Positions 37,078 to 48,912 of a DNA stretch of 64,000 nucleotides are shown in pieces; within the stretch, counting starts at the first letter, position 1; the number at the start of each line of letters is the position of its first letter. Source of the DNA: Hypomesus transpacificus. Its lineage: Eukaryota > Chordata > Actinopteri > Osmeriformes > Osmeridae. The stretch covers positions 3,949,497-4,013,496 of the forward strand of contig NC_061080.1 of assembly GCF_021917145.1 (NCBI RefSeq), written 5' to 3'. A model generated the notes under the pieces. That model had not been told where the DNA came from. It ran no database searches and saw only the letters and a program-made list of their open reading frames with translations. The position numbers and the translations under genes are program-made.

Positions 37078-39957
37078 ATGGCTGAGGACGACCTGACCCC
37101 GGAGCAGCTGGCGGCCATCGCTGCGGAGAACGAAGTGGGGGAGTCGGTCAACTACAAGCCGCCGGCCCAGAAGACCCTGCAGGAGATCCAGGAGCTGGAC
37201 AAGGACGACGAGAGCCTCCGCAAGTACAAGGAGGCTCTGCTCGGAGAGGGGCATGCCGTGGCCGGTGAGGGAGAGGGCGTGTGTGTGGGGGGGGGGAGTT
37301 TGTGCGTGTGTGTGGGGGGAGGGAGGGAGTGTGTGTGTGTGCTTTCCTGTGTGCATGCATCTTCCTGCCAGTCTGCAGCCCCCCCCCCCCCCCCCTCCGC
37401 AGTGAGAAAGGCCTGCTGCTGTAGGACTGGGACTAATCACATGTTTAATTAATGCCAAAAGTCCTCCCAGTTAATGGTTAGATGTCCTGATTTCAGCTGT
37501 CTCTGGGGCTGACGGAGGACAGCTGCTTTTTACAGCACACACACACACACACACTCACACACTCCCTTCACTTGTGTTGAGCCTGTCGACTGCTCTCTTT
37601 GTGTCATGAAAAGAATCGCAGAGAAGACTGGATTGTCTTGCGGTCGGAGGAGGAGGGAGGAGGGTGGGTTTCTTCATTCAGAATGACCCCTGCAGTACAG
37701 TTAAAGAAGGGGATTACCCCCTGTTGGCTCCCACAGCACACTGATCATTTGGGATAAGCAGTGTGGGATAGCACTGGAGCGCTGTGTGTTTTGGTGCAGA
37801 GTGAAACCTGACCGTGTCTGGTCCTGTCCCAGACCCTGGTGCCCCCAACGTCCAGGTGACCCGGCTGACCCTGGTCTGTGACACCGCCCCAGCGCCACTC
37901 ACTCTGGACCTGCAAGGTAAGAAGCCAGTCACAAGCAGCCATGGAGACCACTCAATATCAAGGACAAGATGTTAGATTAGATTACGATTCGTAGATAATT
38001 AATTTCTGGAAATCATGTCAGAACGCAGAAAAAAGATAATATGCTCAATCCAGAAGGTAAGGTATTTTAAAAGTATATGCGAGACAGATGAAAGACATAC
38101 TTGGACAAAAAACTGAAGAATTATCTTGTACCTAATATAAGTGTCTTTTGACAAAGGGTTGGCCAGTGAAAAAAACAAACAAACAGTATATAGTCAAATG
38201 GATTAGAGGTGACGTATGCCTGCTGACCTCAGAATGCTGCGCCTTCACTCCTGAGGGCTGTGTTGAGCAGCAGGAGACCTTGTCAGAGAAATGGCCCTCT
38301 GACTCATCCTTGGTGAGCAACTGTAGTTCCAGTAAACCACTCTAGTTCTAGAATTAGACCACTCTAGTTCTAGAATAAGACCACTCTAGTTCTAGAATAA
38401 GACCCCTCTAGTTCTAGAACAAGACCCATCCAGTTCTAGAATAAGACCCCTCTAGTTCTAGAACAAGACCCCTCTAGTTCCAATTTAAAGCCAGACTCTC
38501 TCCAGTATTGAGCCAGGCCAAGGCAGTCAATGCCAACATCCCCAAGCAGCTTTCCCAAGGTGCAGGTAGAGAGGCTGTAACCCTGGAGACGAGTGAGAGT
38601 AGGACCCCTAGGTCCCGTGTCAGTGTGCCCGTGTCAGTGTGACTCATGCCCAGCCCAGCAGACTGAAACGACACAAATCGTCGGATTAACATTGAATAAC
38701 ACCCATTGTCGATGTGTTGATTGCATTGAGACGATGTTCAGGTTGAAGATATTTGGTGCATTGTTACTATTTGTGATGGGAGAAGAGTAGAGTATTTTGG
38801 GGGATTTTTGATGAAGCAAGTTGTCTGTGTGCCAGTGAGGGAGATGCAGCCTTAATTAAGCCTCCTAATGAGGCATTGCCATTGTTGGGTGATGATAATG
38901 ACCCCCACTGTGGTGTCACTCAGCCCTGCCCCCTTGTCGCCGTCGTCCCCATGGCTGTTGAAGACCCCCACGATCTGTCACTGCACACGGACAGACTTAA
39001 GGTCATGAGCAGGCTGCTGCTGTATTCTAGTGAGAGAGTGAGAGAGTGAGAGAGTGAGAGAGTGAGAGAGAGGGAGAGGGAGGGTGTGGGCGGGGGAGAG
39101 AGTGAGGGTGACAGACGGGGGTTGTTTGTGAGACAGAGAAAGGGCTTTGAGAGAGGGTGAGCTGAACTGCCTGCCCTTTTGTGCTCTGCACAAACCTTAT
39201 GGTTCCTTTTGTTTGTGCTGTGTGTTAACAGGGGATCTAGAGGCCTTTAAGAAGCAGTCCTTTATCCTGAAGGAAGGGGTGGAGTACAGAATAAAGATCA
39301 GCTTCAAGGTATGGGAGCACAGCTCCATTTTCTCCTCCTGTTGGTACCTCGATCTATTCCCGGGAAAAAAGACGAAACAAACAAGAAACGTGAATTATTA
39401 CATAAGATCTTTCTTTTTAAATAACGTTTCAATGCTATAAATAAACGGCACGCCTCTTCTGTGTATTCAGGTGAACAAGGAGATCGTCTCGGGGCTCAAG
39501 TATGTTCAGCAGACCTTCAGGAAAGGAGTGAAAAGTGAGTAACGTCTTCTGACAAGTCAACTAGCCCCTTAGGAACTTGAAACACAAACCAAAACATTCA
39601 GGAATTGGCACGCAGAACTCGTGTCGCTGGACTAGCTCATGTCTGTTCTGCGTCTCAGTCCAACCGCTTCACGACGCCACCGATCCGACGTCTCTTAGCA
39701 ACAAGGTTTCAGCCCACATCTAAAAGCTGCACGTCTCCCCCCCTCTTCCTTCCTCAGTCGACAAGTCCGACTACATGGTGGGCAGCTACGGGCCGCGGCC
39801 CGACGAGTACCACTTCCTGACCCCGCTGGAGGAGGCCCCCAAGGGCATGCTGGCCCGCGGCACCTACAACATGAAGTCCAAGTTCACCGACGACGACAAG
39901 CACGACCACCTCTCCTGGGAGTGGAACCTCAACATCAAGAAGGACTGGAAGGACTAA
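37078..39957 (+). CDS. arhgdia: Rho GDP-dissociation inhibitor 1 (RhoGDI alpha)
   Basis: Five coding exons in phase: 37078-37264, 37833-37916, 39232-39308, 39471-39534, 39758-39957; 203 aa against 204 in human. The flexible N-terminal arm ([38 protein letters not shown]) contacts the Rho switch regions. The immunoglobulin-like beta-sandwich follows ([69 protein letters not shown]) and binds the prenyl tail. The protein holds Rho, Rac and Cdc42 GTPases in the cytosol in GDP-bound form. The 3' UTR runs to AATAAA at 41992-41997. Confidence 0.98.
38335..38480. repeat. 22-bp tandem repeat carrying TTCTAGAA palindromes, arhgdia intron 3 region
   Basis: The palindrome TTCTAGAA starts at 38346, 38368, 38390, 38412, 38434 and 38456, an exact 22-bp period. 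The unit is close to CTCTAGTTCTAGAATAAGAC plus two bases. TTCnnGAA is the dimeric half of a heat-shock element. Confidence 0.95.
39030..39090. repeat. (GAGAGAGT)n simple repeat
   Basis: A GA-rich tandem array in the arhgdia intron before the 39232 exon. Confidence 0.85.
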
Positions 39958-40472
39958 AGGGAGACAGAGAGGCCTTTGGGAACCCCCAGCCCCCCCCCCC
40001 CTCATCCCCCCCCTCGTCCCACTCATTTCACCCCAAGTCTCGTCTGTTCATCCCCTCTGGTTTCCTTCCATCCCATCCCTCGCTGCCCCTCTTGTCCGCT
40101 CGACACTCTCGTCTCGGCTCTCTTCCTCCGTTCCTGCGGCAGCGGAAGCAGTCGCAGTCCCCCTCTGTCCGTCCAGCCCTCCATCTCCCCCCCCCCCCCC
40201 CCCCCCCCCCCTCCGCCTTCCACTCACCAGGTGCAGAAGGTTCACCTCGGTTCAGCTGTCACCAGCCGGCCATCCCATGGTGCACCCTGTCTCCCTACTC
40301 GCTGTGCAGGTCCCATCTTCCCACCTCTGTCATGGTTTGTGCTGCTCGAAGAGATTAATCTTGTCTCCCCCCCCACACACACACACATTTTCCTTTACAC
40401 CCCTCAAAAATTGTCTTCCTTCCAGTAAGTACATGTGGAACAGCAACTGTACAATCGACTTTTGTTAGCCTT

Positions 40473-40503
<31 letters not shown>

Positions 40504-41575
40504 ATTGTGTACTACTAAATAGTCGTGTAATCGTGGCTATAATTCACACTGCTGTTGACATGAATCAGTTTTTATGGTCATTATGTCCTTCTGCCCCACC
40601 ATCCCTGATGGCAGCCCCTCTCTCTTTTAGCATTCCTTGGTTGTCCTACTAGCCTGCTGCTGCTGTTGTTTTTAAAGTACATCCTTTACCGAGACCTGCC
40701 TTGCGGATAGTACAGTTGATCAAATTAAAGTCTCTCCATCTCTCTCCCCCCGTAAATGTATTCACCCTCTCCTCCTCCAGGAGGACTGGGGCCAAAGTGA
40801 ACAAGGGAGTTGGGCGGGGGGGGGGGGGGGGGGGGAGAGAAACAAAAACAACAGTTTACCATGGGGGGGGGAGACCCCCGTACCCCCTTTGCTGCCTTAT
40901 ACAGAACTAAAAACAAAAAAAACGAATTCCTGGCTTGTTCTGACTGGAGTAGTTATTAAGCTTGCATGCCTCCTAGCTGTGTGCAGAGTATATCAAGCAG
41001 GGCTGGCCGTTAAGTAGTCTCAACCAAGGGCTAACTACTAGTAGTGGTGTCAACCTCGTTAGCCCTCAACTAGCGTAAACACCCAAATCTTTAACCTCTG
41101 TAGGTTACTTAAACGCTGCTTCCTGTTATAACCCTCCCTTTCTAGTTACCAACTAGTCACTTTCTGTAAGGAGTCACCAATGGTAGAATGAGTCATCTGC
41201 TGATGATATTTACCTCTGGTTCTCGTTTCCTTCACCAAACCCTAGTCAGTATTGATTAAACCATGGCACTTATATTTTCCTTAGCCATGAGGCCTTATCG
41301 CAGAATTTAAAGTGTAAAAAACACAACAACAAAAAACGCTTCTTTTCATTTATTTTGTGTTGCCTTAACGTACTATACATGTGTCTGCTGAGGCAGGAAA
41401 CCTATGCTCCCCCACTCATCCAGATTGGGTTGTGATCCCCAGCCTGCTACAGGGGGTCACGTGTCATGGTGTCTAATAGCAGAGAAGTCACAGGCCTGGT
41501 GGATGACACACCGTCCGCTGCTGGAGACATTGATGGTGTTTAGCTACAGTCGAGGTCGGGCAAGATTCTGTCAGT

Positions 41576-41612
<37 letters not shown>

Positions 41613-42015
41613 CGGACTCAAACCTCGGTGGCCAGCCATCAACCAACTACACCTCTTAAGGAAATGGCTATTTAATGGCGATGCATCCAACAAACTAAAA
41701 AGCTAAAGGTCAAGTTTGCACAATTTGGAGTTGTCGTTCACCAGAAAAGCCGTGATTGATCATGTTTGTGTGCAAACGGGGAGGGGTTCTGAAACCGTGT
41801 GAACGGAACTGACCTGACGAGTGAAACTGTACTGTACCAGACAGAGCAAATGGATGTAAAAGTGAGTTTCCCATGTCGTGAATGATCTTGATGCTGTTCC
41901 ATACATTCCTTCACATTGTACAGTTTCTATGAAAACGCTGGCATGCTGGTGGGGTTGTGTATTTGATCATATGTGATTGCTCTTCTTGGTCAATAAAGAT
42001 TTTGCTTAACTTGGC
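39958..42015 (+). other. arhgdia: arhgdia 3' UTR
   Basis: About 2 kb of non-coding sequence ends just after AATAAA at 41992. It contains a C run of about 22 at 40190-40211, a (TA)n array at 40478-40502, a G run at 40816-40834 and a G run of about 33 at 41577-41610. Confidence 0.7.
41992..41997 (+). terminator. arhgdia: arhgdia poly(A) signal AATAAA
   Basis: CAATAAAG followed by TG-rich sequence, about 2 kb after the stop codon. Confidence 0.7.
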
Positions 42016-43260
42016 CTGAAATGAAAGTAATGTCTGGTGTGGTCTGTTTAGGATCTCTGGCAGAGTGCAAATTATACAATGACAATCAGGGGGTCAACTT
42101 CTTCTCCAGGCAGTAAAGTAATATTTACTATCACAGGTAAAGACTTTTTGTTCAGACTGTTTGTTGTGTAGACTGTTTGTTGTGTCTGTTAATGTAGTCA
42201 GCCATGGTCACATCTTCATATATAACAGGCAGGTAAAATGGATACATTCATCAAAAAAATGTATCTGTTAGTATAAATACTATAACGTTGATCAAGACAA
42301 CACAGTAGGCCTATCCACTTTATTGTAGGTTATTTATGCACATGCACTTACATTGTGTGAGCGCAGTGTTTTTGCTAAGAAGTTTGTGTCGTCATATAAA
42401 CTGCAAGTAGACAGTTTGTCACCATTATTGTGTTTTAGTAACTTAGTTTCACAGGTAGTTCGGGATGTAGTGGTTAAATAAGAGATTGTCTTCTAGCGAT
42501 TCACATCGATTCCCAAATTTCAGAAATCTTGTTTTTATTTTTACGTAAACATATATTTAATCAAAACTTGACAAAAAAAAAAAAAAAAACGTGAATTGAT
42601 TTATCGAATCGTGACCCCAAGAATCGAATTGTGAGGTACCAAAACATTCCCACCCCAATAGACGGTAAGCTGTACATTTATGGTGAATATTTAACCGTGT
42701 TGCAGAAATAAGTCTATTAAAGAATTGTCTAGTAAAGAAGTCAACTTATCGTCACTGTATTTCGTGAAAGATTTTCTTAGAAATCCTTCAGAAAACTTTC
42801 ACTTGTTTTGTAAGTATGATTAGAAGGCAGAGTATTCTGTTTTATAACTTGGCAGTAGCAGAAACAAAACCTACGTTGTTCTTTGGCATTCAGTAGTGTC
42901 ACAAGGGCAATTACACTGTCTTGTAGAAAGTAATTTTGTAGGAACCCTCTGTGGCTCAGTGGGTAAGCATTTGTATCATCAGGTCTACTATCAGTTAAGT
43001 AATATATATGTTATCCACAACTCAATAAATGGAGGGAAATAACCACACAACAACTTGAGGCTTTTAACTTTTTTTTGTGTCTGTTTTGTCTGTATTATGA
43101 GATTCAGTTTGGAGCACTTTAAGAATAATTCAGAATTTCACACTGTTTGGTGAAATAGTTACTTTAGTGCCTGAAGTTACACTGTTGGGACTTATGGGAT
43201 TTAGATAGGGACACACCTTTTAACAAAAGAGGCAGAATAATCCTTCATGATGGATTGAAC
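42016..43260. other. Intergenic spacer arhgdia to unknown minus-strand gene
   Basis: No gene is recognised. A degenerate dispersed-repeat-like stretch lies at about 42495-42660 (GAATCG motifs, A17 run). A piece at 42950-42970 resembles a tRNA-SINE A box (TGGCTCAGTGGGTAAGC) but lacks a B box. Confidence 0.45.
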
Positions 43261-43280
43261 ATGAACAATTCATTATTTTT

Positions 43281-43286
43281 TTTATT
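43281..43286 (-). terminator. Candidate poly(A) signal for the unknown minus-strand gene
   Basis: AATAAA on the minus strand, about 660 bp after the predicted stop at 43943. Confidence 0.4.
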
Positions 43287-43619
43287 ATTATAAAGCATCA
43301 TCATATCAACTCAGACAAAATTATTACACTTATTTATATTTTAACCAAGTAATTTGTGGGGGCACAGCATTCCATTTGGGCAGGCATTGCCAACTATTAA
43401 TTCTATTTGACTGGTTAATCTAATTGATATAGTCTAACAATTTACAAGCATCGTCCTCACAGGTAACCTAAAAACACACAGAAACAGGAAAGAGAACTCC
43501 AGGAAAAAATCATTGAGAGGAATCTGACTTTTGGGTTAAATCTACAGCAGTCCATCCATGGTCCGTTAAAAGTTAATGGACCGTAGAATGTAGATTTCAA
43601 ACAATCGTCCAGCCAAATG

Positions 43620-43855
43620 TGTCAGAAAAGGTTTTGTGGCAAGGCCAAGTTCAGACTTGTATTTACAGCGTATACAAATAAACGTTTTACAAGCAAAGCC
43701 ACAGAGGGCTTCACATACGCCCATAGAACTGACCCTCAACCAACCTAAACCCTCAAGGAAGACAAGGAAAAACTCCCAGAAAAACAAATTGGAAGAAACC
43801 TTGGGAGGAGCAATTCGGCGAGGGATCCCCTCCTCCAGAGATGGTTGGTGACAGA
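43620..43855. repeat. Dispersed repeat B, long copy
   Basis: GAGGGCTTCACATACGCCCA, CCTCAACCAACC, GGAAAAACTCCCAGAAAAAC and GGGAGGAGCAATTC recur in order. The first part is shared with 59822-59925. This is a non-coding interspersed repeat of unassigned family. It would lie in the 3' UTR of the unknown gene. Confidence 0.7.
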
Positions 43856-43942
43856 GGAAAGCAGAAGTTTGAACTGTCCATCCCGGCCTTCGTCAACCTG
43901 TATCTTGAATCAGATGATCAATGTCATTGTGACAAGATGTGC

Positions 43943-44938
43943 TTAGTCGTCATCATCAAATCCTTTTTGCCTCCAGGTCCAGAAACTTGGATTGCTTAAC
44001 TTCTAAATAAATAAATAAAGACACCCAGATTACAGAATTAGCCATCCCGAAATATTGATCAGAAGCTGGTCTTAAAAAATTGCGCCCAATTGTGTGCATC
44101 TCATAACAGTACGAGCATCTATCGCAAGCAAAGAAAGGAAGGGATTGTAACATGTCAGTTAACATTTCTTTCATACCCAGTCCATCTCCTCAGATTCCTC
44201 ATCGTTGTGACAACAGGTTATTCCTCCAGACATATCAGCCTAAATGAACATAGAAACCGCATTCTACATGATACCATATTGACAGTATATCGCTTCCATT
44301 GTCTAACCCTTGAAGTCAGGTCACATACCCAGTCCATGTCCTCCTCTCCAGACAAAACTAGACCCTGGAACTTTACGCATTGCTGAATAAGCTCCTAGTA
44401 GAAAATCAGAGTTAATTAAAAATTAGATTGAACCCTGTTGATATGCTTGACAGTCATGGATTTAGGTTTGTTTACAACTAACATGCTTGACCATCTGATA
44501 CGGATATGAAATAAACCGGTTAATCAATGAGAATACATATTCATGGGAATATGGGCAAAATGTATCTGTACCCAATCCACTTTGAGCAGGTTGTGTGTCG
44601 CTTGACAAGCCTAGGGAGATCCAAAATTATGATTAGAGAAATGACAGGTGATATAAAATCTTATTCTGCAAACTAAACATTAATTGAAATGACTGTATTC
44701 AAATGAAAACAAGGAATACATGACCGGAGTCAACTTGGTGGCTTCAACGCAGTCTGGTAGTGGCTACACGCCGCTGGTAGGCATACGTGATCTGGTAGGT
44801 AAACGTAGCTGGTAGGCATACGTAGTCTTGTAGTAGTATCAAGCCATTTGTTTGACGGCACATTTTAGCCATTTGTTTGGTAGCATATTTCAGCCGTTGT
44901 ATGTTTTTTGTACATGTGTACTGGCTACATACAGCCAT
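43943..44938 (-). CDS. Unrecognised small acidic protein; tandem exons ending in Asp-Trp
   Basis: Four minus-strand exons join in phase 0 with GT-AG borders: 44620-44582 (ACQATHNLLKVDW), 44394-44329 (ELIQQCVKFQG...SGEEDMDW), 44239-44177 (ADMSGGITCCHNDEESEEMDW minus its last residue here), and 44002-43943 (KLSNPSFWTWRQKGFDDDD, TAA). All three internal exons end in DW directly before the donor. A possible first coding exon is 44938-44822 (MAVCSQYTCTKN...LLQDY), but its start is weakly supported and partly repetitive. Another option is an ATG at the end of an upstream exon near 45200. The predicted length is about 114 aa, with no signal peptide or membrane segment evident. I do not recognise the protein. 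The upstream TATA box and ISRE-like site (45664-45729) and a 5' UTR exon ending near 45613 suggest an inducible gene. Confidence 0.5.
44745..44835. repeat. Degenerate tandem repeat with GGTAGGCATACGT
   Basis: CTGGTAGGCATACGT and related units occur four times. The repeat touches the uncertain first coding exon of the unknown gene. Confidence 0.7.
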
Positions 44939-45612
44939 TTATCTGCGCCCTTCCGGCCATCACAGAGGGAGAATAGAGACAGAGAGAGAGAGTGCATAGA
45001 GTACACCACAGAGTGCAGACAGTGCAGAGTACAGATACTCAGAGAAGAAGAGATGCAGAACATTGACACAAAAAGCAAAAGAGGATGGTTATACACCACA
45101 ATTAATAATCCTTATAACAATACATCTATCATTTGAATTGAATATCAATAAACATCAATGGTTTTTGCTCCAGAAGCAGTTGCATTCTGTGTATACCATT
45201 ATGCCAATTCAAGTGGATTTTCAACTGTAGCTTCTAGACTTGTGGGAACTTGCAGAAGAAAGAACAGCACTTCTCAGGTATTTTGATGTAACGTAAGAAC
45301 CTGTAAAATGTAGAGAAGTCATTAGCTCTGGCTTCATTTTGCTTTCACGGTTAAAGAGACAAATGCTTAGGTCCATGTAAAATAATCCTACACACCACTG
45401 AAAGGCAACAGTCTTTTGTTTAAAATGAAATGTCTTTAAAAGTGTATTACTTTAAAACATTGTATTATCTGCCCCATTGTTCCCAAATGAATACTAATTG
45501 GCAATTGTCTCAATAATTCTAGTTCAACCAACATCAAAAGGTAAAATACAATGTTTCATTGTAGAAATACAAATCTGAAAAATTCAGATTTCAGAAACAT
45601 GAAAGGAAATCA

Positions 45613-45663
45613 TACTCACCAGACTTAACAGGCAACAAAACTGTTGATGTTTACCAGCTGTGG
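45613..45663 (-). other. Predicted 5' non-coding exon of the unknown gene
   Basis: On the minus strand a short ATG-free stretch after the TATA box ends at TTAAGTCTG|GTGAGT, a perfect donor. A plausible next acceptor is TTTTACAG at about 45301. Confidence 0.4.
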
Positions 45664-45729
45664 TTTTTATACACCCCTTCGATTCACGTCATACCAGGGA
45701 AATGGTGACTGTCAAGCTGAAACGAAACT
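45664..45729 (-). promoter_or_regulatory. TATA box and ISRE/IRF-like element
   Basis: Read on the minus strand, AGTTTCGTTTC (45729-45719, i.e. GAAACGAAACT on plus) matches the GAAAN(1-2)GAAA core of interferon-stimulated response elements. It is followed about 50 bp downstream by TATAAAAA (45671-45664). Spacing and order are typical of interferon-inducible promoters. Function is inference. Confidence 0.55.
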
Positions 45730-46077
45730 TAACTATCCTGGAGCATTCTTCTGCTTATGCAGATGTTCATCAAAATAATTTCCTTGTACAAATTATACAT
45801 ATATATAAAACGTTTTATTTTATTTTTAAGTAATGATAAACGTCTGATGGTCCATCCACTGTTCAGCTTTGCCACTGTATTTTGTAGTAGCAATAGAAGC
45901 AATGAGGCTGTAATCAACTTTCAGGTTAGTGCATACACCGTCATGACAAACATGTCATGACAGTTGTGTTACAACCTCATTTTGAGTATGGTTTTTATTT
46001 CTACCAGGGATAATTTGACCGGATGGTATGTCACAAGCCTGTTTCAAACCCAGGGCCTGAGAGGAGGAAGCCCACAG

Positions 46078-46612
46078 CGGCACAGTTCAGCCAGAGTGTT
46101 TAAGAGAACAGTTCAGCCAGTGTTTAAGGATTCTCTGGTTCAGCTCTAGAACAGTTCAGCCAGAGAGTGTTTAAGGATTCTCTGGTTCAGATCTAGAACA
46201 GTTCAGCCAGAGAGTGTTCAAGGATTCTCTGGTTCAGCTCTAGAACAGTTCAGCCAGAGAGTGTTTAAGGATTCTCTGGTTCAGCTCTAGAACAGTTCAG
46301 CCAGTGTTCAAGGATTCTCTGGTTCAGATCTAGAACAGTTCAGCCAGAGAGTGTTTAAGGATTCTCTGGTTCAGCTCTAGAACAGTTCAGCCAGAGTGTT
46401 TAAGGATTCTCTGGTTCAGCTCTAGAACAGTTCAGCCAGAGAGTGTTTAAGGATTCTCTGGTTCAGCTGTAGAACAGTTCAGCCAGAGAGTGTTTAAGGA
46501 TTCTCTGGTTCAGATCTAGAACAGTTCAGCCAGAGAGTGTTTAAGGATTCTCTGGTTCAGATCTAGAACAGTTCAGCCAGAGAGTGTTTAAGGATTCTCT
46601 GGTTCAGCTGTA
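46078..46612. repeat. 47-bp minisatellite, about 11 copies
   Basis: The unit ACAGTTCAGCCAGAGAGTGT, TTAAGGATTCTCTGGTTCAG, CTCTAGA repeats with minor deletions (some units lose AGAG or a longer segment) and CTC/ATC/CTG variants in the last part. Within each unit CCAGAGAG pairs with TTCTCTGG. Confidence 0.95.
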
Positions 46613-46733
46613 GACACCGCAGCTGCACTGGGCCAAACTATTAAACCCAACTGTCACAGTTTAGGAAGACTGAGCATCAGATGGATAAAAGAAGCATCAC
46701 AGGAGTTAAGAACCTTTAGTTACCATACTGTAT

Positions 46734-46739
46734 TTTATT
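46734..46739 (-). terminator. ppp1r12c: Candidate ppp1r12c poly(A) signal
   Basis: AATAAA on the minus strand about 980 bp after the stop codon. The 46740-47714 stretch holds no other gene and is taken as 3' UTR. Confidence 0.5.
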
Positions 46740-47714
46740 TTTGACTGTGTACTTTTGCCAAAGAAAAATAGAAATATTAATTACAAATATATATAGAAAG
46801 GCACATTGTCAAAATACAATTTGGCATGCATTTTACTTTTTAAAAAATTGCAGTAAACATTCAAAAAGACTTGACCCATCTTGCCTGCATCTAGGAACCA
46901 ACAGGCCTCAGTCACACTATGAGCACCCACCATCTTGGTCCTTGTACAATAGAGACCACCGCAGCATCAGGAGAGGGGCCCATGTACTTAAATATACACA
47001 TAAATATACATTCACAGGAGAGGGAAATAAACATGCAGTAAAATACAGTTTGGTCCAACTTTACAGTAGTCAGCTCAAGTTGAGTATTGACCCAAACTCA
47101 TCCTGAGAGAGACACACCAATCACTTCACCTTTTCCCCAAAGAACATGCAATACTAGCTAGACATGAGGGAGGAGACCATTTTTGTTTTTGGCACATTTA
47201 CAAGACCATTTTTGTTGTTTTGGGTCTAATTCTAATAAGGTCCCCTTGATTTGTTCATAGAACCAAATGTCTGACTTTGACATTATTAGCCCTGTCCAAC
47301 ATTGGTGTCTAGTGGTATATACACAATTATAATCATGTTCTTGTTTTTTTTTTTGTTGCATGGCTTTAAAGCAGAAGCGAAGCACATAAAAAAATATTCC
47401 AGTAAAATAAGAGCGGTGAGGATCAAACAGATTAACAGGAACGGCCTACAGTACCCTGTAAATCCATAGGAGGTGCTGTTCAGCTTGGTACACAGTGGAT
47501 CGACTAACTTGAGGCCAAACCACAGAAATAACCCTGAACATCTCGTCTTTCCAGTTCCTGGTTAGTCGATAGACTAATGTGCTGTCGGTCTTTCAAAACC
47601 AGAGCAGTGGAAGGACCTTGTGTTCCCTGGTTTGTGCCTTTTGAGATGGGCTAAAGAAGGAATTTGTTACTTTTAACACTTTGCTTCGCGGGTCTTTCGC
47701 AAAAGGCGAGCCGC

Positions 47715-48881
47715 TCATTTGGAGAGTTTGCTGATGACTCGGATAAGGGCAGAATTCTCATCCTTCAGCCTCTGGTTGTCGGCTCGGAGGTCCACCAAAA
47801 CCTGCCGGGGAGGGGGGGAGAAACATCATCAAGTAAGTAAGGGGCAAGACTGCCTTCATGAACTTCCTGACAACGCCTCGACAGTCCTGAACAGAGGGAT
47901 CCAGTTGTCGTTCTATGTCCTGCCACTGAGCCGTCAGCGTGGCGTAACCCTAACTCTAACCATGTGACTTAGGATACACCAAAGTCTCCCAAGTATCTTT
48001 GGGGATAAAGAGAGACTCCAGGTAGCATCATGACAAGCCTTAGAAGATTAATGATGGCTTTAGATGATGTATGATAGCTTTAGATGATGTATGATAGCTT
48101 TAGATGATGTATGATAGCTTTAGATGATGTATGATAGCTTTAGATGATGTATGATAGCTTTAGATAGGCTGCTGGGGATAGTCAAGTAGAGCAGACTCCA
48201 ATGTACCTGTGTAACTTTGATACAAATGGCAATAAACCTGAAACTTTAACTTGATAAAATGGTCTCATTTGCAATGTGCCTTTGTACCTTTAATTCATCC
48301 TCCAGTTCCAACGCTCTTCTCTGGAGTGCTCTTTTCTCCTGCAGGAAGAAAAACTAGCAATGAAAATCATCGTTTCACACAAGCTTTCCAAGCGTGCTCT
48401 ACTGACAACAATTTCAATAACACAGTCACTAGCACTAATAAACAGTCGTGAATACAAAAGGTGAGTCGACAAATCGCTGGCAGTTGGAGACTTACAAATC
48501 GTTCCAGTTCTAGCAGAGCCGGTCTGTCAGCACTGCTCTCTTCTTGACTCTGTGGTGGAGACAAACATTTAAGCGTGGTGATGCATGAGCCACACCGCAA
48601 GGCTAGTGAGCAGCCGCTTCTCCAAATTGGAGTACTAAACACTTTTCTTTTTTTTAAGGGGATTGTGGGTCGGCCCCGTGCAGCTGTGCAGAAATCCCTA
48701 GGTGTGGTGCATTGTGGGATGCGTGGTGGAGGCTGACCTGTCGGAGTTTCTCCAGCTCCACCTTGCTCTGGCTGAGCAGCAGCTCTGTCTCCTGCAGGCG
48801 CTCCTTCAGCAGGCTGTTCTTCTCCACCACCTCCGAGTACAGCTGCCAGGGAAGCAGCACAAGAGACGCTTTTAGCTTGGC

Positions 48882-48912
<31 letters not shown>

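Noticed and set aside
39921-40428. Pro/Ser-rich frames of 145 and 150 aa
   Set aside because: They are read from C-rich arhgdia 3' UTR sequence in frames other than the coding one.
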